This document shows, piece by piece, positions 7,656 to 16,482 of a stretch of 38,147 nucleotides of DNA. Each line of letters starts with the position of its first letter. Position 1 is the first letter of the stretch. The DNA is from Marinomonas algarum (lineage in GTDB: Bacteria > Pseudomonadota > Gammaproteobacteria > Pseudomonadales > Marinomonadaceae): the NCBI RefSeq assembly GCF_020532605.1, contig NZ_JAJATW010000026.1, positions 1-38,147 of the forward strand, written 5' to 3'. Made by a program: the position numbers and the translations under genes. Below the pieces are notes generated by a model that worked only from the letters and a program-made list of their open reading frames with translations, ran no database searches and was not told the origin of the DNA.

Positions 7656-8429
7656 ATGTCAGCTCATACACGCTCTTTTATTCGTCCAAATTGGTCAGCA
7701 CCTTCGAATGTCTGTGCGTACGTTTCAACACGCTTAGGCGGCGTCAGTGTTGAGCCATTTGATTCTTTAAACCTGGGGCTTCATGTCAATGATGATCCTT
7801 CCGCCGTAGAACAAAATAGGCAGTTATTCACTTCCTATATTGCTTTGCCTGATACGGTTCATTGGTTAAACCAGACGCATGGCACGCGTGTAGTGACCTT
7901 GTCTGACTCCTCTTCGAACCATACCGCGCCTGACTCTGCGGATGCTGCTTATTCACCTGCTCCCCAGCAAGTGTGTGCGGTACTGACGGCAGATTGCTTA
8001 CCGGTATTTTTTTGTGATACGGCAGGCACACAAGTGGCGGTTGCTCATGCTGGATGGCGTGGACTGTGTGATGGCGTACTAGAATCGACCTTAGCTTGCT
8101 TTGATGATAAGAGCCAAGTCATGGCGTGGTTAGGGCCTGCCATCGGTCCGGCGGCCTTTGAAGTGGGTGATGAAGTAAAAGTGGCCTTTGAATCTAAATT
8201 GCCAGAGGCTCGGGCAGCATTTGTTCCGAGTGACAAGGAAGGCAAGTGGTTAGGCAATCTATACTTATTGGCGACACAGAGACTGAATGCGGCCGGTGTT
8301 CAACAGGTTTATGGCGGGGACTACTGCACTTACACGGACAAGGCGCGTTTCTACTCCTACCGACGAGACGGTAAAACGGGGCGTATGGCGTCTGTTATTT
8401 GGATAAATAATGCCGCAATGTCGACTTAA
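7656..8429 (+). CDS. pgeF: Peptidoglycan editing factor PgeF (YfiH, laccase-domain family)
   Basis: The 257-aa protein belongs to the YfiH/DUF152 family. The three zinc-ligand motifs are visible: H75 in LNQTHGTRV, C114 in LTADCLPVFF and H131 in AVAHAGWRGL. CTYTDKARFYSYRRDG is the conserved C-terminal block. In E. coli the protein clears wrongly built UDP-MurNAc-L-Ser, keeping serine out of the peptidoglycan stem. Homologues also show purine nucleoside phosphorylase or deaminase activity, and the older name polyphenol oxidase is misleading. A GGAAGGAAA ribosome site lies before the ATG. Confidence 0.93.
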   Translation: MSAHTRSFIRPNWSAPSNVCAYVSTRLGGVSVEPFDSLNLGLHVNDDPSAVEQNRQLFTSYIALPDTVHWLNQTHGTRVVTLSDSSSNHTAPDSADAAYSPAPQQVCAVLTADCLPVFFCDTAGTQVAVAHAGWRGLCDGVLESTLACFDDKSQVMAWLGPAIGPAAFEVGDEVKVAFESKLPEARAAFVPSDKEGKWLGNLYLLATQRLNAAGVQQVYGGDYCTYTDKARFYSYRRDGKTGRMASVIWINNAAMST

Positions 8430-8437
8430 ATTGATAG

Positions 8438-8455
8438 GTGTCAAAAAAATGACAC
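8438..8455. repeat. Perfect inverted repeat between pgeF and clpB
   Basis: GTGTCA and TGACAC (6 bp each) flank six A. It sits 9 bases after the pgeF stop codon and 8 bases before a possible clpB -35 box. It could be a weak hairpin or an operator; there is no T run. Confidence 0.4.
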
Positions 8456-8463
8456 TCATGGAG

Positions 8464-8491
8464 TTGAAAAGCACTATTTGATCACTATTAA
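8464..8491 (+). promoter_or_regulatory. Possible clpB promoter
   Basis: TTGAAA (8464-8469) and TATTAA (8486-8491) are separated by 16 bases. TTGAAA would also suit the -35 region of a heat-shock (sigma32) promoter, but no CCCCAT-like -10 element is seen at the right distance. The assignment is weak. Confidence 0.35.
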
Positions 8492-8536
8492 GCTGTTAAC
8501 CGATGTATTTTTCTTATTTGTAAAGGATGCCAGATT

Positions 8537-11119
8537 ATGCGTATCGATCGTTTAACCAGTAAATTACAACTTGCCTTGTCTGATGCTCAATCCATCGCGC
8601 TAGGACAAGATCATTCTTATATTGAGCCGCTTCATCTAATGATGGCGATGCTTGACCAGCAAGGGGGTAGTACAAGACCTATCCTGCAACAGTCAGGTAT
8701 CCCCGTCACGACTTTCCGTGAGAGTCTTAATGAGTTGTTAACACGTTTGCCTGCTGTTCAAAACCATGATGGCAACGTACAGATGTCTCCAGAGCTAGGT
8801 CGGTTGTTAAATCTTGCTGATAAAGAAGCGCAAAAGCGTAAGGATCAGTACATTTCTTCTGAGTTAGTATTGATGGTGATGTTTGACGGCAAAGATGATT
8901 TGGCGAAAAAGCTTAAAGCCAGTGGTGTGACCAAGGCCGATGTTGCTTCTCTCATTGATAATATTCGCGGTGGTGACGCCGTTAACGACCCTGATGCAGA
9001 AGAAAATCGCCAAGCCTTAGATAAATATACCGTTGACCTGACAGCACGTGCTGCTGAAGGCAAATTAGACCCTGTGATTGGTCGTGACGATGAGATTCGC
9101 CGCACTATTCAGGTGTTGCAGCGTCGTCGCAAAAACAACCCAGTATTAATAGGTGAGCCGGGTGTGGGTAAAACCGCCATCGTGGAAGGCTTGGCTCAGC
9201 GTATTATCAATGGCGAAGTGCCTGAAGGCTTGAAAAATAAGCGTGTCTTGTCGTTGGACATGGCGGCTTTGATTGCCGGTGCTAAGTATCGAGGTGAGTT
9301 TGAAGAGCGCCTCAAAGCGCTTTTGAACGAACTGGCCAAGCAAGAAGGTCAGGTGATTTTATTTATTGATGAAATTCACACCATGGTCGGCGCAGGTAAG
9401 TCAGAAGGCTCTATGGATGCTGGTAATATGCTCAAGCCTGCCTTGGCGCGTGGTGAACTGCATTGTGTGGGGGCCACTACACTGGACGAGTACCGTCAGT
9501 TTATTGAAAAAGACGCGGCCTTAGAGCGTCGCTTCCAAAAAGTATTGGTGGAAGAGCCAAGTGTGTTGGACTCTATTGCCATTTTACGTGGACTGAAAGA
9601 GCGTTACGAAGTGCACCACGGTGTGGATATTACCGATTCCGCCATTATTGCTGCGGCGAAATTGTCACAGCGTTACATCACCGATCGCCAGTTACCAGAT
9701 AAGGCGATTGACTTGATTGATGAAGCGGGCAGTCGCATTCGTATGGAAATGGATTCCAAACCCGAAGACATGGATCGTTTAGAGCGTCGCTTGATCCAGC
9801 TCAAAATTGAAAAAGAAGCGTTGAAGAAAGAAAAAGACAGGGCGTCTAAATTACGTCTTGACGAATTGAACGTTGAAATTGACCAGTTACAAAAGCAGTT
9901 TTCTGATTTGGAAGAAATCTGGAATTCTGAGAAAGCGGCTGTTCAAGGCGCACAAAAGCTAAAAGAAGAGCTTGAATCCGTTCGTCATGAAATGGAAGAA
10001 GCGCGTCGCAGTGGTAATTTGGCGAAGATGTCTGAGTTGCAATATGGCGTCATTCCTATGTTGGAAGCCGAAATTGAGAAAGCCAGTAAAGCAGAAGAAA
10101 GCACAGAAACCAAGTTGTTAAAGCGTCGAGTCACAGAGGAAGAAATTGCCACCGTGGTATCACGTTGGACGGGGATTCCTGTCGACAAAATGCTCGAAGG
10201 TGAGCGTGATAAATTATTGCGCATGGAAGACGCACTGCATGAATCGGTGATGGGACAAGAAGAGGCGGTTGTCGCTGTGTCTAATGCCGTACGACGCTCT
10301 CGCTCAGGCTTGGCGGACCCCAATCGTCCTAACGGCTCTTTCCTCTTCTTAGGGCCAACAGGTGTCGGTAAAACAGAGCTTTGCAAATCGCTTGCTAAGT
10401 TCTTGTTTGATACCGAGCAAGCCATGGTGCGTGTCGATATGTCGGAATTTATGGAGAAGCATTCGGTTGCTCGTTTGATCGGTGCGCCACCGGGGTATGT
10501 TGGTTATGAAGAGGGTGGCTACTTAACTGAAGCGGTTCGTCGTCGCCCGTATTCTGTATTGCTACTGGATGAGGTGGAAAAAGCGCATCCGGACGTGTTT
10601 AATATTTTGTTGCAGGTGTTGGACGATGGTCGTTTGACTGATGGTCAGGGCCGTACTGTCGATTTTAGAAACACGGTCATTGTGATGACATCAAACTTGG
10701 GTTCCGATTTGATTCAAGAGTATCAATCATCCGATCAGTACGAAGAGATTAAATCGAAAGTGATGGAAGTTGTCGGTACGCACTTCCGCCCTGAGTTTAT
10801 CAACCGAATTGATGAAACAGTGGTGTTCCATCCCTTGATGCGCTCTCAAATCAAAGGTATCGCGACCATTCAATTGGCGCATTTGAACGATCGCTTGGCG
10901 GAAATGGGCATGTCATTGACCTTAACTGAGGCCGCTGCCGATCAGCTGGCGGAAGTGGGTTATGATCCTGTTTATGGGGCGCGTCCGCTGAAGCGTGCGA
11001 TTCAAAAATGGATTGAAAACCCATTGGCTAACGAGCTGTTGTCAGGTCACTTTGTAACAGGTGATCAGATTGTGGCGGATGTAAAAGAAGATGAGTTAGT
11101 GTTTACTAAAAGTGAGTAA
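8537..11119 (+). CDS. clpB: ATP-dependent disaggregase ClpB
   Basis: The 860-aa Hsp100 chaperone is complete. The N domain spans about 1-145. NBD1 has Walker A GEPGVGKT (206-213) and Walker B ILFIDE (274-279). The coiled-coil middle domain covers about 405-525. NBD2 has Walker A GPTGVGKT (606-613), with [13 protein letters not shown] as its Walker B region. ClpB works as a hexamer with DnaK to pull proteins out of aggregates. Upstream is a possible promoter and an inverted repeat; downstream is a strong bidirectional terminator. Length matches the usual 855-865 aa. Confidence 0.98.
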   Translation: MRIDRLTSKLQLALSDAQSIALGQDHSYIEPLHLMMAMLDQQGGSTRPILQQSGIPVTTFRESLNELLTRLPAVQNHDGNVQMSPELGRLLNLADKEAQKRKDQYISSELVLMVMFDGKDDLAKKLKASGVTKADVASLIDNIRGGDAVNDPDAEENRQALDKYTVDLTARAAEGKLDPVIGRDDEIRRTIQVLQRRRKNNPVLIGEPGVGKTAIVEGLAQRIINGEVPEGLKNKRVLSLDMAALIAGAKYRGEFEERLKALLNELAKQEGQVILFIDEIHTMVGAGKSEGSMDAGNMLKPALARGELHCVGATTLDEYRQFIEKDAALERRFQKVLVEEPSVLDSIAILRGLKERYEVHHGVDITDSAIIAAAKLSQRYITDRQLPDKAIDLIDEAGSRIRMEMDSKPEDMDRLERRLIQLKIEKEALKKEKDRASKLRLDELNVEIDQLQKQFSDLEEIWNSEKAAVQGAQKLKEELESVRHEMEEARRSGNLAKMSELQYGVIPMLEAEIEKASKAEESTETKLLKRRVTEEEIATVVSRWTGIPVDKMLEGERDKLLRMEDALHESVMGQEEAVVAVSNAVRRSRSGLADPNRPNGSFLFLGPTGVGKTELCKSLAKFLFDTEQAMVRVDMSEFMEKHSVARLIGAPPGYVGYEEGGYLTEAVRRRPYSVLLLDEVEKAHPDVFNILLQVLDDGRLTDGQGRTVDFRNTVIVMTSNLGSDLIQEYQSSDQYEEIKSKVMEVVGTHFRPEFINRIDETVVFHPLMRSQIKGIATIQLAHLNDRLAEMGMSLTLTEAAADQLAEVGYDPVYGARPLKRAIQKWIENPLANELLSGHFVTGDQIVADVKEDELVFTKSE

Positions 11120-11132
11120 ATCCTTTCGGCAC

Positions 11133-11171
11133 AAAAAAACTCTAGTCTGATGTCAGGCTAGAGTTTTTTTT
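11133..11171. terminator. Bidirectional terminator between clpB and the opposing barrel-protein gene
   Basis: A 12-bp stem (11139-11150 with 11153-11164, one wobble) is flanked by seven A on the left and eight T on the right. It can therefore end both clpB (+) and the convergent outer-membrane gene (-). Confidence 0.9.
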
Positions 11172-11193
11172 GCGCTAATAAAGTACAGGATTA

Positions 11194-11775
11194 TTAGATA
11201 TCGATTGTTACGCCGATGAAGTAACCATCGTAGTCTGTCTCACCAAAAGGTTTGGTTTCCTGCTCAATTGAGCGGTAACCCAACTCCACGCCGACAATAG
11301 GCAGTGGCTGATACTGTATTTTGAATGCTTGATCGGTAATGGTAACGTCATCAAAAGACGAAATGCTTTTAGATTCTGCTGCTAAAGTGATGCCTGTGCC
11401 TGGAATGCCAAGAGAAGCGGCTAGAAACAACATAGGAACGGATTCACTTTCTTCGTCTGCTCCTCTTGTCATGTCTAATTGACGGAAAGTTAGACCTCCT
11501 TCAATACTTGCCCACAAGATGCCCACGCCGTAATAGCCGGTAAAGTCTAGATGACTGATTTCTTCTCCTGAAGGGTCTGACTCAAACTCCCACACATCGA
11601 CACGTGCATTAGGAATTAAAGGGATAGGATGTTGTATATCTAGGCTTGCGTAAGTAGCAGAACCGTCGTCGCCATCAAAAAAACCGGCTTCGGCGTTTGC
11701 GCCAATAATATCAGCGTTAGCAGCGCCAGCGGCTAGAACGGTGGATAAAGCAAAGGCTAACTTTGTAGATTTCAT
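11194..11775 (-). CDS. Small outer-membrane beta-barrel protein (TIGR04219-like)
   Basis: The 193-aa protein has a clear signal peptide (1-21, ending AANA before DIIG). The mature part is short, glycine-rich and amphipathic, with strands such as HLDFTGYYGVGILWASIEGGLTFRQLDM and VGVELGYRSIEQ. The C-terminus YFIGVTIDI is strand-like. This fits the family of small gammaproteobacterial barrels annotated as TIGR04219, to which I assign it from pattern only. The function of that family is unknown. It is a lone gene ending at the shared terminator with clpB. Confidence 0.7.
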   Translation of the reverse strand: MKSTKLAFALSTVLAAGAANADIIGANAEAGFFDGDDGSATYASLDIQHPIPLIPNARVDVWEFESDPSGEEISHLDFTGYYGVGILWASIEGGLTFRQLDMTRGADEESESVPMLFLAASLGIPGTGITLAAESKSISSFDDVTITDQAFKIQYQPLPIVGVELGYRSIEQETKPFGETDYDGYFIGVTIDI

Positions 11776-11890
11776 AATGAGAGTCCAATTATCAGATAGG
11801 ATAAATTTCGTCTAATTATAGGTTGAAGGAATTCAAAATCAAATCAAATAAGGAAAATAGAGAAAGTATTAGGAGGAATATTGATTTAGA

Positions 11891-11965
11891 TGGCTGGGGT
11901 AGAAGGATTCGAACCTACGCATGACGGGATCAAAACCCGTTGCCTTACCGCTTGGCTATACCCCA
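11891..11965 (-). tRNA. tRNA-Gln (anticodon TTG), last of the array
   Basis: The reverse strand reads TGGGGTATAGCC at the 5' end with a 7-bp acceptor stem against TACCCCA. The anticodon loop is TTTTGAT, the T-loop is GGTTCGAATCC and CCA is encoded. Length is 75 bases. It is identical to the copies at 12093 and 12265. No clear terminator hairpin is seen below 11891. Confidence 0.97.
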
Positions 11966-11984
11966 ATTAAAACATCTTTTTAAC

Positions 11985-12061
11985 TGGTGGCTATGACTAG
12001 ATTCGAACTAGTGACCCCATCATTATGAGTGATGTGCTCTAACCAACTGAGCTACATAGCC
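11985..12061 (-). tRNA. tRNA-Met (elongator, anticodon CAT)
   Basis: The reverse strand begins GGCTATGTAGCTCAGTTGG and has anticodon loop CTCATAA, the T-arm motif GTTCGAATC and an encoded CCA. Length is 77 bases. The first acceptor pair G-C (not the unpaired initiator type) marks it as elongator methionine tRNA. A tRNA-Ile2 reading would need a lysidine-modified CAT and cannot be fully excluded. Confidence 0.92.
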
Positions 12062-12092
12062 TACAATTTTTTAACGCTGAATAAAATTTCGA

Positions 12093-12167
12093 TGGCTGGG
12101 GTAGAAGGATTCGAACCTACGCATGACGGGATCAAAACCCGTTGCCTTACCGCTTGGCTATACCCCA
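12093..12167 (-). tRNA. tRNA-Gln (anticodon TTG), middle copy
   Basis: Identical over 75 bases to the copies at 11891 and 12265, including the encoded CCA. It is separated from the Met genes by 31 and 12 bases. Confidence 0.97.
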
Positions 12168-12179
12168 ACATTATCGAAG

Positions 12180-12256
12180 TGGTGGCTATGACTAGATTCG
12201 AACTAGTGACCCCATCATTATGAGTGATGTGCTCTAACCAACTGAGCTACATAGCC
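12180..12256 (-). tRNA. tRNA-Met (elongator, anticodon CAT), second copy
   Basis: Identical over 77 bases to the copy at 11985, with encoded CCA. Only 8 bases separate it from the first tRNA-Gln of the transcript. Confidence 0.92.
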
Positions 12257-12264
12257 TTGTCTGT

Positions 12265-12339
12265 TGGCTGGGGTAGAAGGATTCGAACCTACGCATGACG
12301 GGATCAAAACCCGTTGCCTTACCGCTTGGCTATACCCCA
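12265..12339 (-). tRNA. tRNA-Gln (anticodon TTG), first of the array
   Basis: The first gene of the minus-strand tRNA transcript, identical to the other two Gln copies. Its 5' end lies about 50 bases after the predicted transcription start. Confidence 0.97.
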
Positions 12340-12396
12340 ACAGACTGACACAAGAAGCAACTTACATAAAATGGTCTACTGCCTCTGTGGCGCGAT

Positions 12397-12425
12397 ATTA
12401 TTCATATAAGTGCTTTATGGGTCAA
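12397..12425 (-). promoter_or_regulatory. Promoter of the tRNA array
   Basis: On the minus strand TTGACC (12425-12420) and AATAAT (12402-12397) are spaced by exactly 17 bases. A GC-rich stretch (ATCGCGCC) follows, like the discriminator of stringently controlled stable-RNA promoters. It lies just after the ychF stop codon. Confidence 0.7.
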
Positions 12426-12452
12426 GTGTTTTCTTAAAAGAATTTAAATCTA

Positions 12453-13544
12453 TTACACATTAAAACGGAAATGCATCACATCGCCGTCTTTTACTATGTA
12501 GTCTTTCCCTTCTAAACGCCATTTACCGGCTTCTTTTGCACCGCTTTCGCCTTTGTACTGGATGAAGTCACTGTAACCAACGACTTCAGCGCGAATAAAG
12601 CCTTTCTCAAAGTCCGTATGGATCACGCCAGCGGCTTGTGGGCCTGTCGCACCCTGTTTGACTGTCCAAGCGCGAACTTCTTTTACACCGGCTGTGAAAT
12701 ACGTTTGCAGTCCAAGCAATTCATAGCCAGCACGGATAACACGATCTAGACCTGGCTCTTCCATGCCCATTTCATCAAGAAACTCTTGCATCTCTTCGGC
12801 GTCTAGCTCGGAAATCTCTGCTTCTAATTGATTGCAAATAGGTACCACCATTGCGCCTTCGGCTTCAGCGATCTCACGGACTTGATCTAGGTACGGATTC
12901 TTTTCAAATCCGTCTTCAGAGACGTTAGCAATGTACATGGTCGGTTTTGTGGTCAACAAGTGCATAGCGCGCACTTCTTTCTTTTGATCATCAGACAGCG
13001 TCATAGAGCGAACAGGTTGACCATCTTCTAAATGTGTCTTGATGGTTTCTAAAAAAGCTTTGTGTGCAATGGCGTCTTTGTTACCGCTTTTCGCATTTTT
13101 GGCAGTACGCTGAAGCTGTTTATCAATGGATTCAATATCGGCAAAAATCAACTCTAAGTTAATGACTTCGATGTCTAACTTTGGGTTAACGTGATTAGAA
13201 ACATGAATCACATTTTCGTCCTCAAAGCAGCGTACCACATGGGCAATAGCGTCCGTTTCACGAATGTTAGCAAGGAATTTATTGCCCAAGCCTTCACCTT
13301 TTGACGCACCTTCCACAAGACCGGCAATGTCGACGAATTCCATGGTGGTTGCTAATACACGCTCTGGCTTAACGATCTCAGCAAGCGCGTCAAGGCGTGG
13401 ATCAGGCATGGCAACAACGCCTGCATTTGGTTCTATGGTGCAAAATGGGAAGTTTTCTGCGCCGATACCGGCTTTGGTTAATGCATTAAATAGAGTCGAT
13501 TTACCAACGTTAGGTAGCCCAACGATGCCGCAATTAAAACCCAT
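12453..13544 (-). CDS. ychF: Redox-regulated ATPase YchF
   Basis: The 363-aa Obg-family P-loop protein has G1 motif GLPNVGKS (9-16), the G2/G3 region ([20 protein letters not shown]) and, in place of the NKxD guanine-specificity motif, NVSE. That change is the hallmark of the ATP-binding YchF/Ola1 branch. A helical insert and C-terminal TGS domain ([17 protein letters not shown] onward) complete it. YchF associates with ribosomes and has been linked to oxidative-stress response. It is the last protein gene of the rplY-pth-ychF run, 25 bases after pth. Confidence 0.97.
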   Translation of the reverse strand: MGFNCGIVGLPNVGKSTLFNALTKAGIGAENFPFCTIEPNAGVVAMPDPRLDALAEIVKPERVLATTMEFVDIAGLVEGASKGEGLGNKFLANIRETDAIAHVVRCFEDENVIHVSNHVNPKLDIEVINLELIFADIESIDKQLQRTAKNAKSGNKDAIAHKAFLETIKTHLEDGQPVRSMTLSDDQKKEVRAMHLLTTKPTMYIANVSEDGFEKNPYLDQVREIAEAEGAMVVPICNQLEAEISELDAEEMQEFLDEMGMEEPGLDRVIRAGYELLGLQTYFTAGVKEVRAWTVKQGATGPQAAGVIHTDFEKGFIRAEVVGYSDFIQYKGESGAKEAGKWRLEGKDYIVKDGDVMHFRFNV

Positions 13545-13569
13545 AGTGAGATTCCTAATAAGTAAGTGA

Positions 13570-14154
13570 TTATGCTTTGAAGCTGTGTAGCTGGTTCATC
13601 ACGGTATTTAAATTGCCGTGAACAATATCTTCTACATAGCGTAATGATTCGTCAATTGCTTGTTCAATTTTTGCGTAGTCATCAGGGGCGGCTTTTTTGA
13701 GTACATAGTTTGCCACTTGACTAGCGTGTCCGGGATGACCGATACCAATTCTGAGGCGACCAAATTCACGGTTATTCGCTAGCTTCGCAATAATATCTTT
13801 GAGCCCATTGTGACCACCGTGCCCACCGCCTTTTTTAAGCTTCGCGGTGCCAGGAGCGATATCGAGTTCATCGTGTATCACAAGAATGTTTTCTGGAGGG
13901 ATTTTATAGAATTGGCAAACAGCCTGAACCGCTTTACCGCTTAAATTCATATAGGTGGTGGGAATGAGAAGGTAACACTCTTCACCAGCTATAGAAACTT
14001 TGCCGAATTGGCCGAAGAACTTTTTTTCTGTACGAAGAGAGCATTGGCTCTGACGAGCCAATGCTTCAATCCACTGAGCGCCTGCATTATGGCGAGTGTT
14101 CTCGTATTCGCTGCCTGGGTTGCCCAAGCCGACTAATAATTTGAAACCTGCCAC
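13570..14154 (-). CDS. pth: Peptidyl-tRNA hydrolase
   Basis: The 194-aa enzyme shows the Pth signature [17 protein letters not shown] with N12 and catalytic H22, the [10 protein letters not shown] block, [10 protein letters not shown] (conserved Asp) and [11 protein letters not shown]. It frees tRNA from peptidyl-tRNAs dropped by ribosomes. It lies 23 bases after rplY and 25 before ychF, so the three are probably co-transcribed, as in Pseudomonas. Confidence 0.97.
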   Translation of the reverse strand: MAGFKLLVGLGNPGSEYENTRHNAGAQWIEALARQSQCSLRTEKKFFGQFGKVSIAGEECYLLIPTTYMNLSGKAVQAVCQFYKIPPENILVIHDELDIAPGTAKLKKGGGHGGHNGLKDIIAKLANNREFGRLRIGIGHPGHASQVANYVLKKAAPDDYAKIEQAIDESLRYVEDIVHGNLNTVMNQLHSFKA

Positions 14155-14177
14155 AATACTGCCTTCAATGAATAATC

Positions 14178-14756
14178 TTAACGTTTAGACTTACCGATAC
14201 GGCCGATAGGTTGGTCGTGGTCTTCGCCTTTCAACAAAGAAACCAATTCTACGCCTTCAGGCAGAGTCACATCAGATAGGTGGAAAATATCATCCAATTG
14301 AGCATCGATAACATCGATTGTTAGTGCCGCAGGAAGGTTACCTGGCAAACAACGTACTTCAGCCAATTTAGACTCGATAGTCAAACGACCACCTTGCTTG
14401 CTGACACCTTCACTTTGCGCTGCATTGATGAAGTTCAACGGAACACGAGTGGTGATGGTTTTGTCCGCTTCAACACGCTGAAGGTCCATGTGCATAACCG
14501 CACCAGTAGATGGGTGACGCTGAAGTGCTTTAACAAGAACTTGCTCTGCTTTGCCTTCAACAACAACTTCAACAAGACCTGTTAGGAAACCAGGGGTTCC
14601 AACTGCTTTTAGAAGTTCGTTATCTTTGAAAGAAATAGACTGTGGTGCAACGTCACCGCCGTAGATTACAGCAGGTACTTGGCCTGTAAAACGAAGGCGG
14701 CGGCTCGCACCTTTACCTTCATGATTACGTGCAACGGCATTAATAGATAATGACAT
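14178..14756 (-). CDS. rplY: 50S ribosomal protein L25 (Ctc/TL5 form)
   Basis: The 192-aa protein has the N-terminal L25 domain (about 1-90: NEGKGASRRLRFTGQVPAVIYGG-like start, then VLVKALQRHPSTGAVMHMDLQRV) that binds loop E of 5S rRNA. A C-terminal beta-barrel extension (about 95-190) is typical of the long Ctc/TL5 form. E. coli L25 has only the first domain. A TTAGGAAAAT site precedes the ATG. The 256 bases upstream are noncoding and rich in hairpins, so autoregulation is plausible. Confidence 0.96.
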   Translation of the reverse strand: MSLSINAVARNHEGKGASRRLRFTGQVPAVIYGGDVAPQSISFKDNELLKAVGTPGFLTGLVEVVVEGKAEQVLVKALQRHPSTGAVMHMDLQRVEADKTITTRVPLNFINAAQSEGVSKQGGRLTIESKLAEVRCLPGNLPAALTIDVIDAQLDDIFHLSDVTLPEGVELVSLLKGEDHDQPIGRIGKSKR

Positions 14757-15012
14757 GATATTTTCCTAATAATAAATAAAAATTGTGCCCAGAGATGCGA
14801 CCCGCTCCGAGCGTTATTGTTTGATTTCGGCCTCAAACATGGCACTAAAACCCGCTACCACAAACGTGACGGCTGAGTCCCGCTGTTAGTCAATGATTGA
14901 CTGTCGGCGTATTTGAGGGCGATAAAGCGCCTCAGGCATTAATCAGTCGGTATTAGTCACGACCAACTCATTAAGCACAAAATATAGGGTGTTTTATGGC
15001 TTGATTGTATCG
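14757..15012 (-). promoter_or_regulatory. Structured noncoding leader upstream of rplY
   Basis: No ORF fits here. Read on the minus strand it has a bulged hairpin (14934-14914, TGAGGCG against CGCCCTCA). Next is a longer one (14909-14881: five pairs, a 2x2 internal loop, six pairs and a 3-base loop), then a short GC hairpin CGCT-CGG-AGCG near 14815. E. coli rplY is known to be repressed by its own product through its 5' region. That this leader does the same is inference. Confidence 0.45.
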
Positions 15013-15891
15013 TTAATGCTGTTCAGACCCATCATCGATATCAACTTGTTTGATCCATTGCTTCAGTGCATCGTGTGTTGGCGATGCATTTAAACCATGA
15101 CAAACATAAGACTGCCATTTTTCCGGTGTGTCTGCTTTTACCTTTTGCGCTTCATTTAGGCTATCGAAGGCCAAAAATAGGCAAGCACCCGTCCCAGTGA
15201 GTTTGGCATCACCGTAGTGTTTTAACCACTGGTAAGCTTCATTCACATCAGGATAGTGCTTTAATACGACGTCTAGACAATCATTATGGCCAGCCAGCGT
15301 TAAAGCGTGCGATATTCTGATGGGCGGGGTGTCTCTTGTCAAACACTTATCAGTAAAAATTTGACCTGTTGAGACATGGCTATTCGGCTTTATTAGCAAA
15401 TAATAAGGTGTTTCTAATTCAACAGGGTAGAGATGTTCGCCAACGCCTTCGGCAAAAGCCGATTTCCCCATCACAAAGACGGGGACATCGGCCCCTAACT
15501 GCACGCCAAGGTGAGCAAGTTCTTCTAGGGAGAGTTGGCAACGCCATAGGGTATTTAACGCTAAGAGTGTGGTGGCGGCATTAGAACTGCCTCCTCCAAT
15601 ACCGCCTCCCATGGGCAGTTGTTTTGTCAGATGAATCGTAGCGCCGAATGTTGTGTCGTGACGAAATGGCATGAGCAGTTTGGCGGCCTTGTAAATCAAG
15701 TTATCTTCGCTTGGTAAGCCATCAATGGTCGGTGTGAGGGTGAGGGCGTTATCCCTTGTTAGAGTGATGTCTAATGTGTCGCATAAATCAATAAATTGAA
15801 ACAGTGTTTGTAATTCATGATAACCATCATCTCGTTGGCCGATGATATGCAAAAATAAATTGAGTTTTGCTGGGGAAGGTAAGCGCATCAT
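15013..15891 (-). CDS. ispE: 4-diphosphocytidyl-2-C-methyl-D-erythritol kinase
   Basis: The product (292 aa from the ATG at 15891) is the GHMP kinase of the MEP isoprenoid pathway. It starts MMRLPSPAKLNLFLHI, with the family Lys in PAKLN and the glycine-rich ATP loop PMGGGIGGGSSNAA (93-106). LTGTGACLFLAF near the C-terminus is GHMP motif 3. An ATG at 15909 would add six residues and overlap lolB by 16 bases. Homologues begin only a few residues before PAKLN, so 15891 or 15888 is preferred. It follows lolB directly; prs, the usual next gene, is absent. Confidence 0.95.
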   Translation of the reverse strand: MMRLPSPAKLNLFLHIIGQRDDGYHELQTLFQFIDLCDTLDITLTRDNALTLTPTIDGLPSEDNLIYKAAKLLMPFRHDTTFGATIHLTKQLPMGGGIGGGSSNAATTLLALNTLWRCQLSLEELAHLGVQLGADVPVFVMGKSAFAEGVGEHLYPVELETPYYLLIKPNSHVSTGQIFTDKCLTRDTPPIRISHALTLAGHNDCLDVVLKHYPDVNEAYQWLKHYGDAKLTGTGACLFLAFDSLNEAQKVKADTPEKWQSYVCHGLNASPTHDALKQWIKQVDIDDGSEQH

Positions 15892-15893
15892 CT

Positions 15894-16472
15894 TTATTGA
15901 ATAGTCCATTGGTTAATAATCAAATTTACCTTATAGGGTGGATTTGATACTTGCATTTTCTGCGGCAGTAATAGGCCATCCACGTCGGTGAAGTTGCTGT
16001 AAGTGATTAGCCAACCATCTTGTTCTAATTGATTGACAAGACCTGTTTGTGGGTCATTGGTGATCCGAGCTGTTGAGGTTGGCGCGGGTAAACCACGCAT
16101 CCAATAGGTGACTTGTTTTACTGGAAATTCCCAGCCTAATTCTTGTTGCAGCAGTATGGCGGGGTCACTGCCGACTCGGATCACATCATCATAGGCAAGG
16201 GTGACAATGCCTTCCATATTTTTGGACAGTTTGATGGCTCCTTGGCCAAAAGGACCGACGATATTGAGAGCAAAAGTTGCGGGGTCCTGTTGCCAGTTAA
16301 AATTTCCTGAAATGGCATCTTCTTTTGTTCGAATACCAACGCGTCCAGACGTTTCCCATTTAGAAATAGCGCTGGCACTGGTTGGCGGTGGCGTAATGGG
16401 GCCCGTTGGCTTGGTGCTACAGGCGCTAATGGCGGCGGTCAGTGTGAGTAAACAAAGCGTACGATAGGTCAT
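15894..16472 (-). CDS. lolB: Outer membrane lipoprotein LolB
   Basis: The 192-aa protein has a lipoprotein signal with Cys18 (AISAC) and the LolB pattern: KWETSGRVGIRT, SGNFNWQQDP, FALNIVGPFGQGAIKL, YWMRGLPAP and a C-terminal KVNLIINQWTI strand. LolB receives lipoproteins from LolA and inserts them in the outer membrane; BamD and LptM of this window would be clients. It is downstream of the TPR lipoprotein gene by 10 bases and touches ispE. Confidence 0.94.
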   Translation of the reverse strand: MTYRTLCLLTLTAAISACSTKPTGPITPPPTSASAISKWETSGRVGIRTKEDAISGNFNWQQDPATFALNIVGPFGQGAIKLSKNMEGIVTLAYDDVIRVGSDPAILLQQELGWEFPVKQVTYWMRGLPAPTSTARITNDPQTGLVNQLEQDGWLITYSNFTDVDGLLLPQKMQVSNPPYKVNLIINQWTIQ

Positions 16473-16482
16473 AAGCGAGGTC

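Noticed and set aside
9985..10425. A 146-aa minus-strand ORF inside clpB
   Set aside because: Antisense to the conserved ClpB middle and NBD2 regions; Ser/Arg-rich shadow frame without a start signal.
12029..12223. A 64-aa + strand ORF containing [20 protein letters not shown]
   Set aside because: It lies antisense across the tRNA-Met and tRNA-Gln genes. This peptide is a well-known false translation of tRNA reverse strands.
11891..12339. Repeated units resembling a short CRISPR or other repeat array
   Set aside because: The repeats are the tRNA genes themselves; spacers are short, uneven and part of the transcript.
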